Assembly: GCA_902531515.1 (NCBI GenBank)
Contig: CACAEJ010000011.1
Location: 1 to 55,532, forward strand
Direction: 5' to 3'
DNA: 55,532 bases
Source of the DNA: an uncultured Pseudohongiella sp.
GTDB lineage: Bacteria > Pseudomonadota > Gammaproteobacteria > Pseudomonadales > Pseudohongiellaceae
Part shown: piece by piece, positions 18,135-26,957 of the stretch
Numbering within the stretch: position 1 is the stretch's first letter
Layout of the letters: each line of letters opens with the position of its first letter
Notes under the pieces: model-generated
Seen by the model: only the letters and a program-made list of their open reading frames with translations
Databases searched by the model: none
What the model was told of the DNA's origin: nothing
Translations under genes and position numbers: made by a program

Positions 18135-18214
18135 AGTTATCTATTGGGACACTCTTTTTGTTTAGGATAATTCCGCACTGCTTATTCTAGTCTACTCAAT
18201 TAAACGCTTTCTAG

Positions 18215-18245
18215 CGGAGAAAGCTCTGTTAGGAGGATTTCTCCG
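18215..18245. repeat. Inverted repeat between putP and the SufR-like gene
   Basis: CGGAGAAA (18215-18222) and TTTCTCCG (18238-18245) are perfect 8-base arms around a 15-base loop containing AGGAGGA. No T-run follows, so it is more likely a regulatory or RNA-structure element than a terminator. Confidence 0.3.
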
Positions 18246-18304
18246 TTACACTATGTCAAAAGCAGCAAGCTTAAAGCAAGCATTAGTAAATTATTTAGTT
18301 GCTT

Positions 18305-18340
18305 AATACTTTACTAAAGTTATTTATTTATTAAAGTATT
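18305..18340. promoter_or_regulatory. AT-rich inverted repeat upstream of the SufR-like gene
   Basis: AATACTTTA (18305-18313) and TAAAGTATT (18332-18340) are perfect 9-base inverted arms, with a further TAAAGT copy between them. The site ends 62 bases before the regulator start, a plausible autoregulatory operator. This is inferred from position and symmetry only. Confidence 0.35.
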
Positions 18341-18402
18341 AATTTAATAATTATAGAGCATTATTTAAATGACCGATATCCATCTAAAAAGAGGGATTCG
18401 TC

Positions 18403-19056
18403 ATGAAGCTATCCGCCAGCCAAACAAAAATACTTAATCGATTAATAGTACGCGGCCCACAATCAATAAAAATCTTATCTAAGTTCCTGGAACAAACCAC
18501 CATGGGGGTTAGACAGCACCTCACGGATATGGAATCCAAAGGGCTCGTAGCACAAATAGAGACAAAGAAACAAACAAGAGGGCCGCCCTCTTAATTTGTG
18601 GACACTTGCTGAAAGGGAGCACCAGCGCTTATCAGACGGTCATACCAAGGTTGCGTTGGAGCTAATTACCACTACCGCAAAACTCAAGGGCGAAGAATTC
18701 TTAAAGGATTTAATCTATTCGCGAAATGAATCAATTCAAGAACGTTATGAATTAAAGTTGAACGAGGCGGAGCCAGAGCTGGGTAGCCAAATAATTCGTC
18801 TTGCTACGCTCAGGAGCGACGAAGGGTATATGGCTGAAGTGCGCCTATTACCTGATGGCTGGCTTCTAACAGAGAACCACTGCCCTATTCACTCTGCCGC
18901 TAACAATGTGTTCATTTTTGTGAGGCTGAACTCTCTTGCTTCCAAATGACATTTGACAGTAAAGCTGATACTGAAAGATTTGAGCATCTTTTAGACGGCG
19001 CACGACGTTGTACGTTCAAAATTAGCCCAAGAAACAATAATAAATCCCAGCCTTAG
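18403..19056 (+). pseudogene. SufR-like Fe-S transcriptional regulator with two compensating frameshifts
   Basis: The first frame (18403-18594) encodes a winged HTH (SASQTKILNRLIVRGPQSIK, then MGVRQHLTDMESKGLV) and stops after QTRGPPS. Dropping one base near 18581-18588 gives QTRGRPLNLWTLAEREHQRL, the expected family sequence, and continues in the frame of 18596-18949. That frame reaches ENHCPIHSAA and then diverges. Adding one base near 18902-18904 returns to the first frame, which reads QCVHFCEAELSCF and later EHLLDGARRCTFKI and stops at 19056. The composite is about 217 aa, normal for the family. The Fe-S ligand cysteines lie on both sides of the second shift. It is either a decayed gene or two sequencing indels. 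Confidence 0.8.
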
Positions 19057-19171
19057 CAAGAGAATCTCGAGACTATTAACAAATAAAATCACACACCTTG
19101 TAAAAACGTCATAATTTGCTGTAATAGTACCTCAACCGAACAACCCAAAGCTGATCCCGACTGAGTTCTTT

Positions 19172-20503
19172 ATGCCAAAAAAAGTGAAATGGGCTATTAG
19201 TATACTGTTGGTTTGCATCGCCACGTTGCTCTTGGCATTGCCAAAATTAGTGGGGATTGTGATACAAGATGCAATTGCTGATGGAGTATTCGAGCAAATA
19301 AATGCATCCACTGAAGGACGCATCGCTATTACAAATTCCCAAGCTGAGACTGGCTGGTTTAACAGCATAATCCAACTTAACATAGAAATTTCTGATGCCC
19401 AAAACCGGGTGGAACCTTATTCCCTTTTAGTCCACGGCAACATCAGTCACGGCCCTATTTTACTAGCTCAATCAGTACTTTCATTTGGCATCATCAGTGT
19501 TGATATGGCTGTGAACGTGGACAAGTTAGAATTAGAATCAGAACTGGTAACAATTATAATGGATCCTCTTACAGCCTCTCTAATAGTCAAATTTGATCAA
19601 AGTCTCTCAATTAGCGCTATGATTCCGAATATCAGTATCCGAAATACAAATGAGAATTTACATGCAACTGTTGACGATCTCGACGTTTACCTGGATATAA
19701 ATGAAGACCTCTCCGCCAAGGCAGATATCAAATCAAATCAAATTTTAGTCCAAAATAATCAAAGCAGTATACAGCTAACCGTTTCTAATCCGAACCTGCA
19801 CCTAGCGACAGACAGATTAGACGATGTTTCTGCTAAAAGCGCAATCACAGCAACAATACCATCTGCAATCGCATCAGAACCTCTTTCTTTTAATCTCAGT
19901 AATACTGCTCTGGATTGGCGATCATACCCGTCAAACAAAAACAAAGAGTTGACTAATTTCTCGCAGTCTATAAACGTTGAGAAGATCGAGAGCGACCTGC
20001 CATTAGAGTCAGTTTCATGGAAAAGCGAGATGCGCGGCGTAAAAGACGAACTGATAAAAAGCTACAATGGATTATTGTTAAAAATCCATTCTGCATCAGA
20101 CGTCGATCCTATTTTGAGAGTGGCTGAATTAACTCAGGTCGTAAACGAAACTGGCTTATTATTACTTCGAAATGAAGTTAACCTTATTAACATTATCGAG
20201 GCAAACTTGTATCAAGGGATGCATAAATTGAATCTTAATGTACTCTGGAAAGGGCTACCATCAATAAATAATATAGATAATTTCAGATTTGAGGATGCGG
20301 TTGAAGCTTTGAATGTTGAACTTAACTTACTATTAGATCAGGAAGCGGTATCAATCAGTCCGTTTGCCGAACTCGCGGAACATTATAGCAACCAAAACTA
20401 TCTTATTTCCTCAAGCGATAGATTAACCCTTCATGCAAAGTTAGCACAGGGTTCTGTTACTTTAAACGACGAGAGTTTTCCTTTGGAAAGATTTTTACAG
20501 TGA
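19172..20503 (+). CDS. DUF945 (YdgA-like) family protein
   Basis: It is 443 aa. An uncleaved or signal-type N-terminal membrane segment (residues about 6-24) precedes a long soluble part rich in beta-strand-like alternation, with the ETGWFNSIIQLNIEI block typical of DUF945/YdgA. YdgA-like proteins are envelope proteins of uncertain role. It is preceded by the broken SufR-like gene and followed by convergent trmJ, with no obvious operon partner. Confidence 0.7.
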   Translation: MPKKVKWAISILLVCIATLLLALPKLVGIVIQDAIADGVFEQINASTEGRIAITNSQAETGWFNSIIQLNIEISDAQNRVEPYSLLVHGNISHGPILLAQSVLSFGIISVDMAVNVDKLELESELVTIIMDPLTASLIVKFDQSLSISAMIPNISIRNTNENLHATVDDLDVYLDINEDLSAKADIKSNQILVQNNQSSIQLTVSNPNLHLATDRLDDVSAKSAITATIPSAIASEPLSFNLSNTALDWRSYPSNKNKELTNFSQSINVEKIESDLPLESVSWKSEMRGVKDELIKSYNGLLLKIHSASDVDPILRVAELTQVVNETGLLLLRNEVNLINIIEANLYQGMHKLNLNVLWKGLPSINNIDNFRFEDAVEALNVELNLLLDQEAVSISPFAELAEHYSNQNYLISSSDRLTLHAKLAQGSVTLNDESFPLERFLQ

Positions 20504-20592
20504 TCGACTAGACGTGATGAAAAGAAGCAACAAAAAAACAAACTCCTATCCGAAAAGAAGTGGTCATGAATCTCAAAAACTTTTGATATTAC

Positions 20593-21342
20593 CTAGTCCT
20601 TTTTTCTCTCCATACTATGCTCTATATTAGTTAATATCCCTCTTAAGATATTTAGCTCCATCACGTCAAGCCTAACGCGACCAAAAAGTCTACGCATCCT
20701 TTGCATTAATTGCCTAGGATTTTTAGGATCATGAAACTTAATATCAATCATTACTTGTTCCAGATGTTGATAGAAATGCTCTACCTGATCGCCCGTAGCA
20801 AATTCTTGATCCCAAATTTCGGCACCCTGACATTGTGCATCAGTATTTTTTTTACTAGCTGCTTTATGGATTTCATAGCAAATCACTAGAACTGCTGCCG
20901 CCAAGTTCAGAGAACTATATTTTTCCTCTGCAGGGATCTGAACGTGAAAATGGCCTAATTGAAGCTCTTCGTTACTCAGCCCAGAATCTTCACGACCAAA
21001 AACCAACGCAATGTTAGTGACACCCATCTCCTCGACTACTTTCTGAGCCGTTTTTTCTGGGTTGAGCATAGGCCATGGAATTTTGCGGGACCTCGCACTT
21101 GCGCAAATTACTAATCCACAATCTGCTACAGCTTCTTGCAACGAGTCTACAACGACCGCTGACTCCAAAATATCTGTTGCCGAAGCTGCTCGCCCAACTG
21201 CGACTCCGCTAGGAAAGTCTTTTGGTTGAACTAATGTCACCTGATTTAAACCCATATTTTTCATCGCACGAGCACTCGCACCAATGTTTCCAGGATGAGC
21301 GGTATTAACCAAAACGACTCTGATATTTTTTAGGACGGCCAT
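20593..21342 (-). CDS. trmJ: tRNA (cytidine/uridine-32-2'-O)-methyltransferase TrmJ
   Basis: A SPOUT-class methyltransferase that 2'-O-methylates position 32 of tRNAs using SAM. It is 249 aa. The N-terminus IRVVLVNTAHPGNIGASARAMKNMG, the mid motif LVFGREDSGLSNEEL and the knot motif SSLNLAAAVLVICYEI are characteristic. It is divergent from the SuhB homologue, the order seen in pseudomonads and enterics. Confidence 0.94.
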   Translation of the reverse strand: MAVLKNIRVVLVNTAHPGNIGASARAMKNMGLNQVTLVQPKDFPSGVAVGRAASATDILESAVVVDSLQEAVADCGLVICASARSRKIPWPMLNPEKTAQKVVEEMGVTNIALVFGREDSGLSNEELQLGHFHVQIPAEEKYSSLNLAAAVLVICYEIHKAASKKNTDAQCQGAEIWDQEFATGDQVEHFYQHLEQVMIDIKFHDPKNPRQLMQRMRRLFGRVRLDVMELNILRGILTNIEHSMERKKD

Positions 21343-21525
21343 AAATTATTACCAACAATTAAGATTTTTTATTATAACAATATCATTCTCTTTTATGATG
21401 AAAATCGAAAGAAATCCCGAGGAACAATTCCCTTTTGAAGAAGAGTCACTTTTGATAACATCACACGCCAGTGCATCCAATCATTTATATAAATCAACGA
21501 CAACAAATAACCGACTCAAACGACT

Positions 21526-22299
21526 ATGCAGCCGATAATAAACATGGCACTTCGCTTAGCCCGAACGGGCTCAGAAAAAGCTATACTAGCAAGCGCTCGA
21601 CTCGATCGGCTCAAGATAGTTTCAAATGATCCCTTTGACTTCTCCTCTAGTATGGACTATGAAATTAATGAACTAGTAGTTTCAGGCCTCCAAAAAGCTT
21701 ATCCAACACACACAATTAAAAGCAGAGTTGGCGAATCCATTATTGGGCTAGACACGGAACCTAGTTGGTTCATAGATCCGTTATTTGGAAGTCTAAACTT
21801 TTTTAAGGGAAATCCCAGTTATGGTGTATCTATTGCTATTGAAGTTGAAGGAGAAATAAAGCACTCCGTATTAATTTTGCCAGAATATAACCAGGAGTAT
21901 GTAGCCTCCAAAGGTAGCGGCGCTCAGTTGAATAAAACTAAATGTCGCGTTGATTCTCAAGGTAAACTTGAGAGTTCGCTATTGGGTGTTTGCCTGGGTC
22001 AGCAAAACATGCAGTCTACGATGAAGCTTACTACACTTCTCTCACGGACTAACCCCCAAATTCGTATGTCTGGCTGTTCTACATTTGATATGTTGATGGT
22101 CTGTTCAAATAGACTCGGAGCAGGCTACTGCGAGGCCTCCCAAAGCTATAGCATGCGGGCGGCAGCCCTATTATTGAGCGAATCAGGAGCTTTAATCAGT
22201 TCGGAAACAGGAGATCCTAATCTGGAAAAAGCTTTAGAACTCTACTTTGGTGCACCCAGAATCTTCAAAGAGATAGTCAAGCTAAGAAAGCAAATTTGA
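21526..22299 (+). CDS. suhB: SuhB-like inositol-monophosphatase family protein, catalytic residues lost
   Basis: It is 257 aa and aligns without gaps to E. coli SuhB over at least the first 100 residues (MQPIINMALRLAR, WFIDPLFGSLNF). SuhB is an inositol phosphatase and also a Nus-complex factor for rRNA antitermination. The metal ligands are mostly gone: the Glu at 67 is Arg, the DPLDG Asp at 87 is Phe, and the WD Asp is Ser209 in SYSMRAA. Asp84 remains. Position opposite trmJ supports orthology. I infer a pseudoenzyme kept for its RNA polymerase role. Confidence 0.85.
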   Translation: MQPIINMALRLARTGSEKAILASARLDRLKIVSNDPFDFSSSMDYEINELVVSGLQKAYPTHTIKSRVGESIIGLDTEPSWFIDPLFGSLNFFKGNPSYGVSIAIEVEGEIKHSVLILPEYNQEYVASKGSGAQLNKTKCRVDSQGKLESSLLGVCLGQQNMQSTMKLTTLLSRTNPQIRMSGCSTFDMLMVCSNRLGAGYCEASQSYSMRAAALLLSESGALISSETGDPNLEKALELYFGAPRIFKEIVKLRKQI

Positions 22300-22392
22300 G
22301 TGTAATTGAAATTTTCTGTAACGAAGGCAAGCACTCCTCCGCCATGAGAGTATATTCTCATTCCATAACTAATAAGAATCACTATCAAATCG

Positions 22393-22409
22393 AAACCCAA
22401 GCTGGGTTT
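22393..22409. repeat. Short perfect hairpin between suhB and the MATE gene
   Basis: AAACCCA and TGGGTTT form a 7-base stem around AGC. It lies between two plus-strand genes and may be a weak terminator or attenuator, but no T-run follows. Confidence 0.3.
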
Positions 22410-22473
22410 GTGTTAAGTTAACCCCCGTTCAATTCACCTGATTCTTCCATTGCAGTATGGGCAGTCGTATTTA

Positions 22474-23847
22474 ATGACAGTAGAGAAAAAGAGTACAACT
22501 CACAATCTCATTGAGGAACCGATAAGACAGTCGCTCATTCGTATGACCATGCCTATGATAATAGGAATGATCATGCTCTTCACTTTTAGTCTCGTAGATA
22601 CATGGTTTATCAGTTTTCTCGGCACAGAATCTCTGACTGCTATCAGCTTCACCTTTCCTGTGACTTTCACTGTTATGAGCATGGCCATAGGACTTGGGAT
22701 AGGTGCTTCTGCTGTTGTAGCAAGTTACTTGGGCGCATCAGAATCTGAGAAAGCGAAAGAATCAGCTACCGTAATTAATTATATCTCTTTTGCGATGGCT
22801 TGCCTGATTGTATTGCTATGTTGGGTCTTCATGGACCGGATTTTCATGCTTATGGGTGCAAGCGACCAGTTAATGATTCCGATCCGTGAGTACATGAACA
22901 TCTGGTTCCCTGGATCCGTTCTAATAGTTTGCATCATGACCGGGAACAGTATTTTAAGAGCGATAGGAGACACTAAAACTCCAAGTATTTTGATGGCCTC
23001 AGCTGGATTTATAAACGCCCTGCTGGATCCAATGCTTATTTTCGGTATTGGTCCATTTCCTGAATTAGGTATGCAAGGGGCCGCTTGGTCGACGATTATC
23101 GCATGGCTAATTGGATTCTGTTACCTGATTCACCTACTTATATTCAAAGTTCAAATGGTCAGCAAAACTATACCGAGTAAATCAGTATTCATTTCTTCAG
23201 GTAAAAAAATGCTGAGAATCGGGATTCCAGCGGCAGGCGCAAATATGATGACTCCGCTTGCGGCTGGTATAATGACCGCGATCGCTGCAAGCTTTGGAGA
23301 CACAGCGGTCGCGGCTTTCGGCGTAGGTGCGCGCATCGAGCCAATAGCGTCTCTATTGGTGCTAGCCATGTCTTCCTCTTTACCTCCACTAATAAGCCAA
23401 AATTATGGTGCTCAAAGGCTAGATCGAGTTGAAGAGGCTTACAGGTTGTCAATCAAATTCATTCTCAGCTGGCAGTTGATCGTTTATTTCATCCTCCTCC
23501 TATCATCAGGAACTATTGCGGCTATATTCTCCGATGATCCGGAAGTGATTCAATCCATAAATTTATTTATTTGGATTATGCCACTCGGTTACGGACTGCA
23601 AGGGATTATCATACTAACAAATTCATCACTCAACGCGATTCATAAACCCATAAGCGCCTTGTATTTGAGTATCGCGCGTTTTTTTGTTTTTTACGTACCA
23701 TTGGCTTACATTGGAAGTTTGTATTTTGGTCTATACGGCTTTTTTTGCGGAGCAGTCTGCGGGAATTTGCTAATGGGTGTTGTCTCGTATCGGGCATTCA
23801 ATGAGGCTATTGCAACTCAGGTCAAACTGGAGGAAAGCACAGTCTAA
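22474..23847 (+). CDS. MATE-family multidrug/toxin efflux transporter
   Basis: An inner-membrane antiporter of the MATE (NorM/DinF-like) family, with two six-helix halves. It is 457 aa from the ATG at 22474; a TTG at 22450 is also in frame. The first half begins with PIRQSLIRMTMPMIIGMIMLF and contains VDTWFISFLGTESLTAISFTFP. The second half begins at about residue 225 with GKKMLRIGIPAAGANMM. The substrate cannot be predicted. It is the last plus-strand gene before the convergent radical SAM gene, six bases away. Confidence 0.9.
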   Translation: MTVEKKSTTHNLIEEPIRQSLIRMTMPMIIGMIMLFTFSLVDTWFISFLGTESLTAISFTFPVTFTVMSMAIGLGIGASAVVASYLGASESEKAKESATVINYISFAMACLIVLLCWVFMDRIFMLMGASDQLMIPIREYMNIWFPGSVLIVCIMTGNSILRAIGDTKTPSILMASAGFINALLDPMLIFGIGPFPELGMQGAAWSTIIAWLIGFCYLIHLLIFKVQMVSKTIPSKSVFISSGKKMLRIGIPAAGANMMTPLAAGIMTAIAASFGDTAVAAFGVGARIEPIASLLVLAMSSSLPPLISQNYGAQRLDRVEEAYRLSIKFILSWQLIVYFILLLSSGTIAAIFSDDPEVIQSINLFIWIMPLGYGLQGIIILTNSSLNAIHKPISALYLSIARFFVFYVPLAYIGSLYFGLYGFFCGAVCGNLLMGVVSYRAFNEAIATQVKLEESTV

Positions 23848-23853
23848 CCAGCA

Positions 23854-25458
23854 CTAGGATCTGAAGAGATTTTTCACTGTACTTATTAACCCACTACTTT
23901 GTTGTTGGGCTACGAGTGAGCTAATCTGTTGAGTTGAATCTACTTTATCTTCAACTAGGTTAAAGCTCTTATCCTCAACCGAAGCCTCCCCTTCTTCTGA
24001 TTCTGAATAACTTAACCTATTATTTGTTTCCTGAAACTGTAGCATTTCCATGCAGATATCGTTGTATTCGGCGGCTGTCAAAAGTTCAGGCTGCTCTTTC
24101 ATATTAAGAGTGAACTTCCTGTCGTTAGCTGCAGACAGATAATGAAGATTCCTTTTATTCGTTATTAATAAGCCCTCTTCTTTAGCAGTGTTGTACAACG
24201 GAGTCCCTCGTAAAGGGATATACGGGAAAAAGAAAAAATGCTCGGGTGAAATTTCCTGATTTAACCTAAGTGTTTCTCTCATGTTTTTCGCCGTCTCTAG
24301 TGGCATGCCTACGATATTAAAAGTTAGTCGATTTATTCCTGCTTTTTTGCAGTTTATAGCCGCGTCTATTACCTGCTGATTAGTCATCTTTCTGCCCAGC
24401 ATTTTTGAACGGTATTCTTCATCTCCGCTTTCGATGCCGAACCAAATAGTATGACAACCTGCATCAGCGGCTGTGCGGCAAAACTCCTCATTCATCACCT
24501 CAACTCGAGAGTTTATTGAGAATGGCAACCGAACTTTCTCTTTATATATCTCAAAGAAAGCCCGCACAAATTTTAAATTGGAGAGGAAAAGTTCGTCCCA
24601 AAATTCAAAATAACCTACGCTGTACTTATCTCGGAGTCGAATAAGTTCCCCTACCATTGCCTCTGGTTGATATTTACGCAGGAAGGTTTTCTTTGTTTTC
24701 CACCCTTCTAGAATCGGAGTGTTACAGCAATAGGTGCAACGATATGGACACCCCCTACCCGTCATTACGGGGAGCACTAACTTGCCTTTGGGCCCAAAGA
24801 TTGACGAGTTCACATCTTCAAAGCCATCCTGCTTAGAAAATATCTCATAATCCGGGAATGGAAGGGCCTCCAAATCACCTATTTGATGTGGCTCAGTTTT
24901 ATATACCGACCCATCATTGAGTTTCTCCCACATGCCGTCAATAGGTCCATCTTTCGCTCCCTTGAGGTGATCGACGATGTTCCCGATGGCATATTCCCCA
25001 TCTCCGACACAAATAAAGTCGATGTTTGGATTCTCGATCGTCTGCTCTTGAGAAAGCATCGCCTGGTAGCCACCAATACAAATAGGCAAGTCTGGCATTA
25101 ATTGTTTTAACTCTGCAAAATAAGGCTCCATTGGGTACCAATGAGGGCTCATTATCGAAAATGCTATCAGGTCTGGCTGATAACTTTCTATCGATTTTGC
25201 ATAGTTAGATGGGGAATATTGTTCAGAATCTCGCAAAATCAAGACGGGCTCAAGAAACACATCAACCCAGGGAAAATCACGCTTTAGATATGCCGCCATG
25301 CTAGCGATTGGCATAGCTATTTCATTACCATCAGGTGAATAAAAAGCAAAAACAAGACGCAATTTTTCTTGAGACACTGAGCCGAAAAATCGCGACTTAT
25401 GCTGTGGATACACTGGCAGACTGCTGCTAGCAGCGATAATTTCTGCTTTAGAGGTCAT
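23854..25458 (-). CDS. B12-binding-domain radical SAM protein
   Basis: It is 534 aa. An N-terminal Rossmann-like cobalamin-binding domain (about 35-170, with PDLIAFSIMSPHW and CIGGYQAMLSQ) precedes a radical SAM core with C237, C241 and C244 in GCPYRCTYCC and later WFGIESGDEEYRSKMLGR. The C-terminal 60 residues are acidic and low-complexity. Cobalamin-type radical SAM enzymes often do methylations or ring chemistry. Substrate and pathway are unknown here, and the neighbours (MATE pump, nitroreductase) do not settle it. Confidence 0.85.
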   Translation of the reverse strand: MTSKAEIIAASSSLPVYPQHKSRFFGSVSQEKLRLVFAFYSPDGNEIAMPIASMAAYLKRDFPWVDVFLEPVLILRDSEQYSPSNYAKSIESYQPDLIAFSIMSPHWYPMEPYFAELKQLMPDLPICIGGYQAMLSQEQTIENPNIDFICVGDGEYAIGNIVDHLKGAKDGPIDGMWEKLNDGSVYKTEPHQIGDLEALPFPDYEIFSKQDGFEDVNSSIFGPKGKLVLPVMTGRGCPYRCTYCCNTPILEGWKTKKTFLRKYQPEAMVGELIRLRDKYSVGYFEFWDELFLSNLKFVRAFFEIYKEKVRLPFSINSRVEVMNEEFCRTAADAGCHTIWFGIESGDEEYRSKMLGRKMTNQQVIDAAINCKKAGINRLTFNIVGMPLETAKNMRETLRLNQEISPEHFFFFPYIPLRGTPLYNTAKEEGLLITNKRNLHYLSAANDRKFTLNMKEQPELLTAAEYNDICMEMLQFQETNNRLSYSESEEGEASVEDKSFNLVEDKVDSTQQISSLVAQQQSSGLISTVKNLFRS

Positions 25459-25648
25459 AGAAATCTTTAAAAGTCATCCATTTACCGTACAATCGAAATC
25501 AGTAAGTTTTCGCTCGATTATCTTGATATCGACAGGTTTGATCCGAAGTATATCATCAAAACACTAATTAAATCATTGGCTCAATGAACGTAACAGCATT
25601 CTTGGCTTTAAAAAGCTTAATTCTATGAATCGGGCGTGCTTTAATTAT

Positions 25649-25672
25649 GACAAGCCGGAGAAGTGGCTTGTC
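25649..25672. repeat. Inverted repeat upstream of the nitroreductase gene
   Basis: GACAAGCC (25649-25656) and GGCTTGTC (25665-25672) are perfect 8-base arms around GGAGAAGT, 37 bases before the nitroreductase start. It could be an operator or a leader hairpin that sequesters a purine-rich segment. No regulator is assigned. Confidence 0.35.
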
Positions 25673-25708
25673 GAATCTTGGTAAAAATACCCTTGGAGCT
25701 ATTTACAT

Positions 25709-26263
25709 ATGAACACCATCGAAGCTCTTCATACACGTCATTCAACTCCTCGACTCTGCGAGCCAGGACCTGACAACGAAGTATTCAAAAATATTTGCAA
25801 GTCAGCTTTCAGCGCTGCTGATCATGGTCTATTAAAGCCGTGGCGATTCCTTATAATCAAGGATCAAGCCCGGTATCGGCTAGGAGATTTATTCCTTCAA
25901 GCCACCTTAGACACAGAAAAAGAAGTCTCTCAGGAAAAGCAAGAGAGCGTCAAAAAAAAGGCACTACGGGCACCAATAATAATAATAACCATCGCTAGGC
26001 ATTCCATACATCCGAAGATCCCAGAACTTGAGCAAAATTTTTCTGCAGCTGCGGCGACTCAAAATATGCTTTTGGCGGCGTTTGCCCAAGGAGTCGGCGC
26101 AATGTGGCGAACTGGCGCAATGGCATATAGTCGAACGGTCAATGAAGGTTTAGGGCTAACTAAGAATGAAAAAATAATCGGATTTCTCTACTTGGGAACA
26201 GTTCAGGGATCGCCAAAACCTCTCAAAGAGAACGACATAGATGATTTTTTTCAAGAATGGTAA
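25709..26263 (+). CDS. Nitroreductase family protein, YdjA type
   Basis: An FMN-dependent NAD(P)H oxidoreductase of the small YdjA branch, 184 aa. The N-terminal HTRHSTPRLCEPGPDNE and the DHGLLKPWRFLII block match YdjA. The later AAAATQNMLLAAFAQGVGAMWRTG and the C-terminal IIGFLYLGTVQG are typical. The physiological substrate is unknown. It starts at the ATG at 25709 and is followed by the acyltransferase gene in the same direction. Confidence 0.9.
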   Translation: MNTIEALHTRHSTPRLCEPGPDNEVFKNICKSAFSAADHGLLKPWRFLIIKDQARYRLGDLFLQATLDTEKEVSQEKQESVKKKALRAPIIIITIARHSIHPKIPELEQNFSAAAATQNMLLAAFAQGVGAMWRTGAMAYSRTVNEGLGLTKNEKIIGFLYLGTVQGSPKPLKENDIDDFFQEW

Positions 26264-26346
26264 TAGATTGTGAGTAGGGCAATTAATATTCAATACTGGA
26301 AGCTCTTAGAAATCCATAATATTTGCATCTCCATGGATTAAGTAAA

Positions 26347-26922
26347 GTGCGTACTACTATTTTTTCCACTCCGATTTTAACGCCAATTCTCCGCGTGATT
26401 TCGATTTTGATTCTAAAAATTATGGGCTGGCAAGCGCGAGGAGGCAAATTGCATCATCAGAAATTTGTGCTAATCGGAGCCCCACACACCAGCAATTGGG
26501 ATTTTCCTCTCATGCTGATGGTTGTGCTCAAGTTAGAGTTACGCGTTTTCTGGATGGGCAAACATACGTTGTTTCCCTTCCCCTTTGCCGGATTCATGAA
26601 ATGGCTCGGCGGTATTCCAATTAATCGTTTAGCTCCGCATAATGTCGTAAGGGAGACAGTTAGGCAATTTAAAGAGAATCAAGATTTAGTAGTTCTCGTT
26701 CCTCCTGAAGGGACTCGAAGTAAAGTAACAACATGGAAGACGGGGTTTTATCATATAGCCAGCATGGCAGAAGTTCCGATACTAATGGGCTATGTTAATG
26801 CGGGGAAAAAAGAAGCTGGTTTTGCAGACTTCTTCTATCCTACCGGAGATGTTGACACTGATTTAGAAAAAATACGTGATTTTTATCGGCCAATCAAAGG
26901 ATTGATCGAGAGAAATTCGTAG
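26347..26922 (+). CDS. Lysophospholipid acyltransferase family protein (PlsC-like)
   Basis: It probably transfers an acyl chain to a lysophospholipid at the inner membrane. From the GTG at 26347 it is 191 aa; a TTG at 26323 is also in frame, and neither has a strong ribosome binding site. An N-terminal hydrophobic segment precedes the acyltransferase motif HTSNWD (H-x4-D), followed by GGIPINR and the motif PPEGTRS. It belongs to a short bacterial subgroup of unknown substrate. Confidence 0.85.
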   Translation: MRTTIFSTPILTPILRVISILILKIMGWQARGGKLHHQKFVLIGAPHTSNWDFPLMLMVVLKLELRVFWMGKHTLFPFPFAGFMKWLGGIPINRLAPHNVVRETVRQFKENQDLVVLVPPEGTRSKVTTWKTGFYHIASMAEVPILMGYVNAGKKEAGFADFFYPTGDVDTDLEKIRDFYRPIKGLIERNS

Positions 26923-26957
26923 GAGTGCCACGATTGTCTTCCATACACAAGTGCAAC

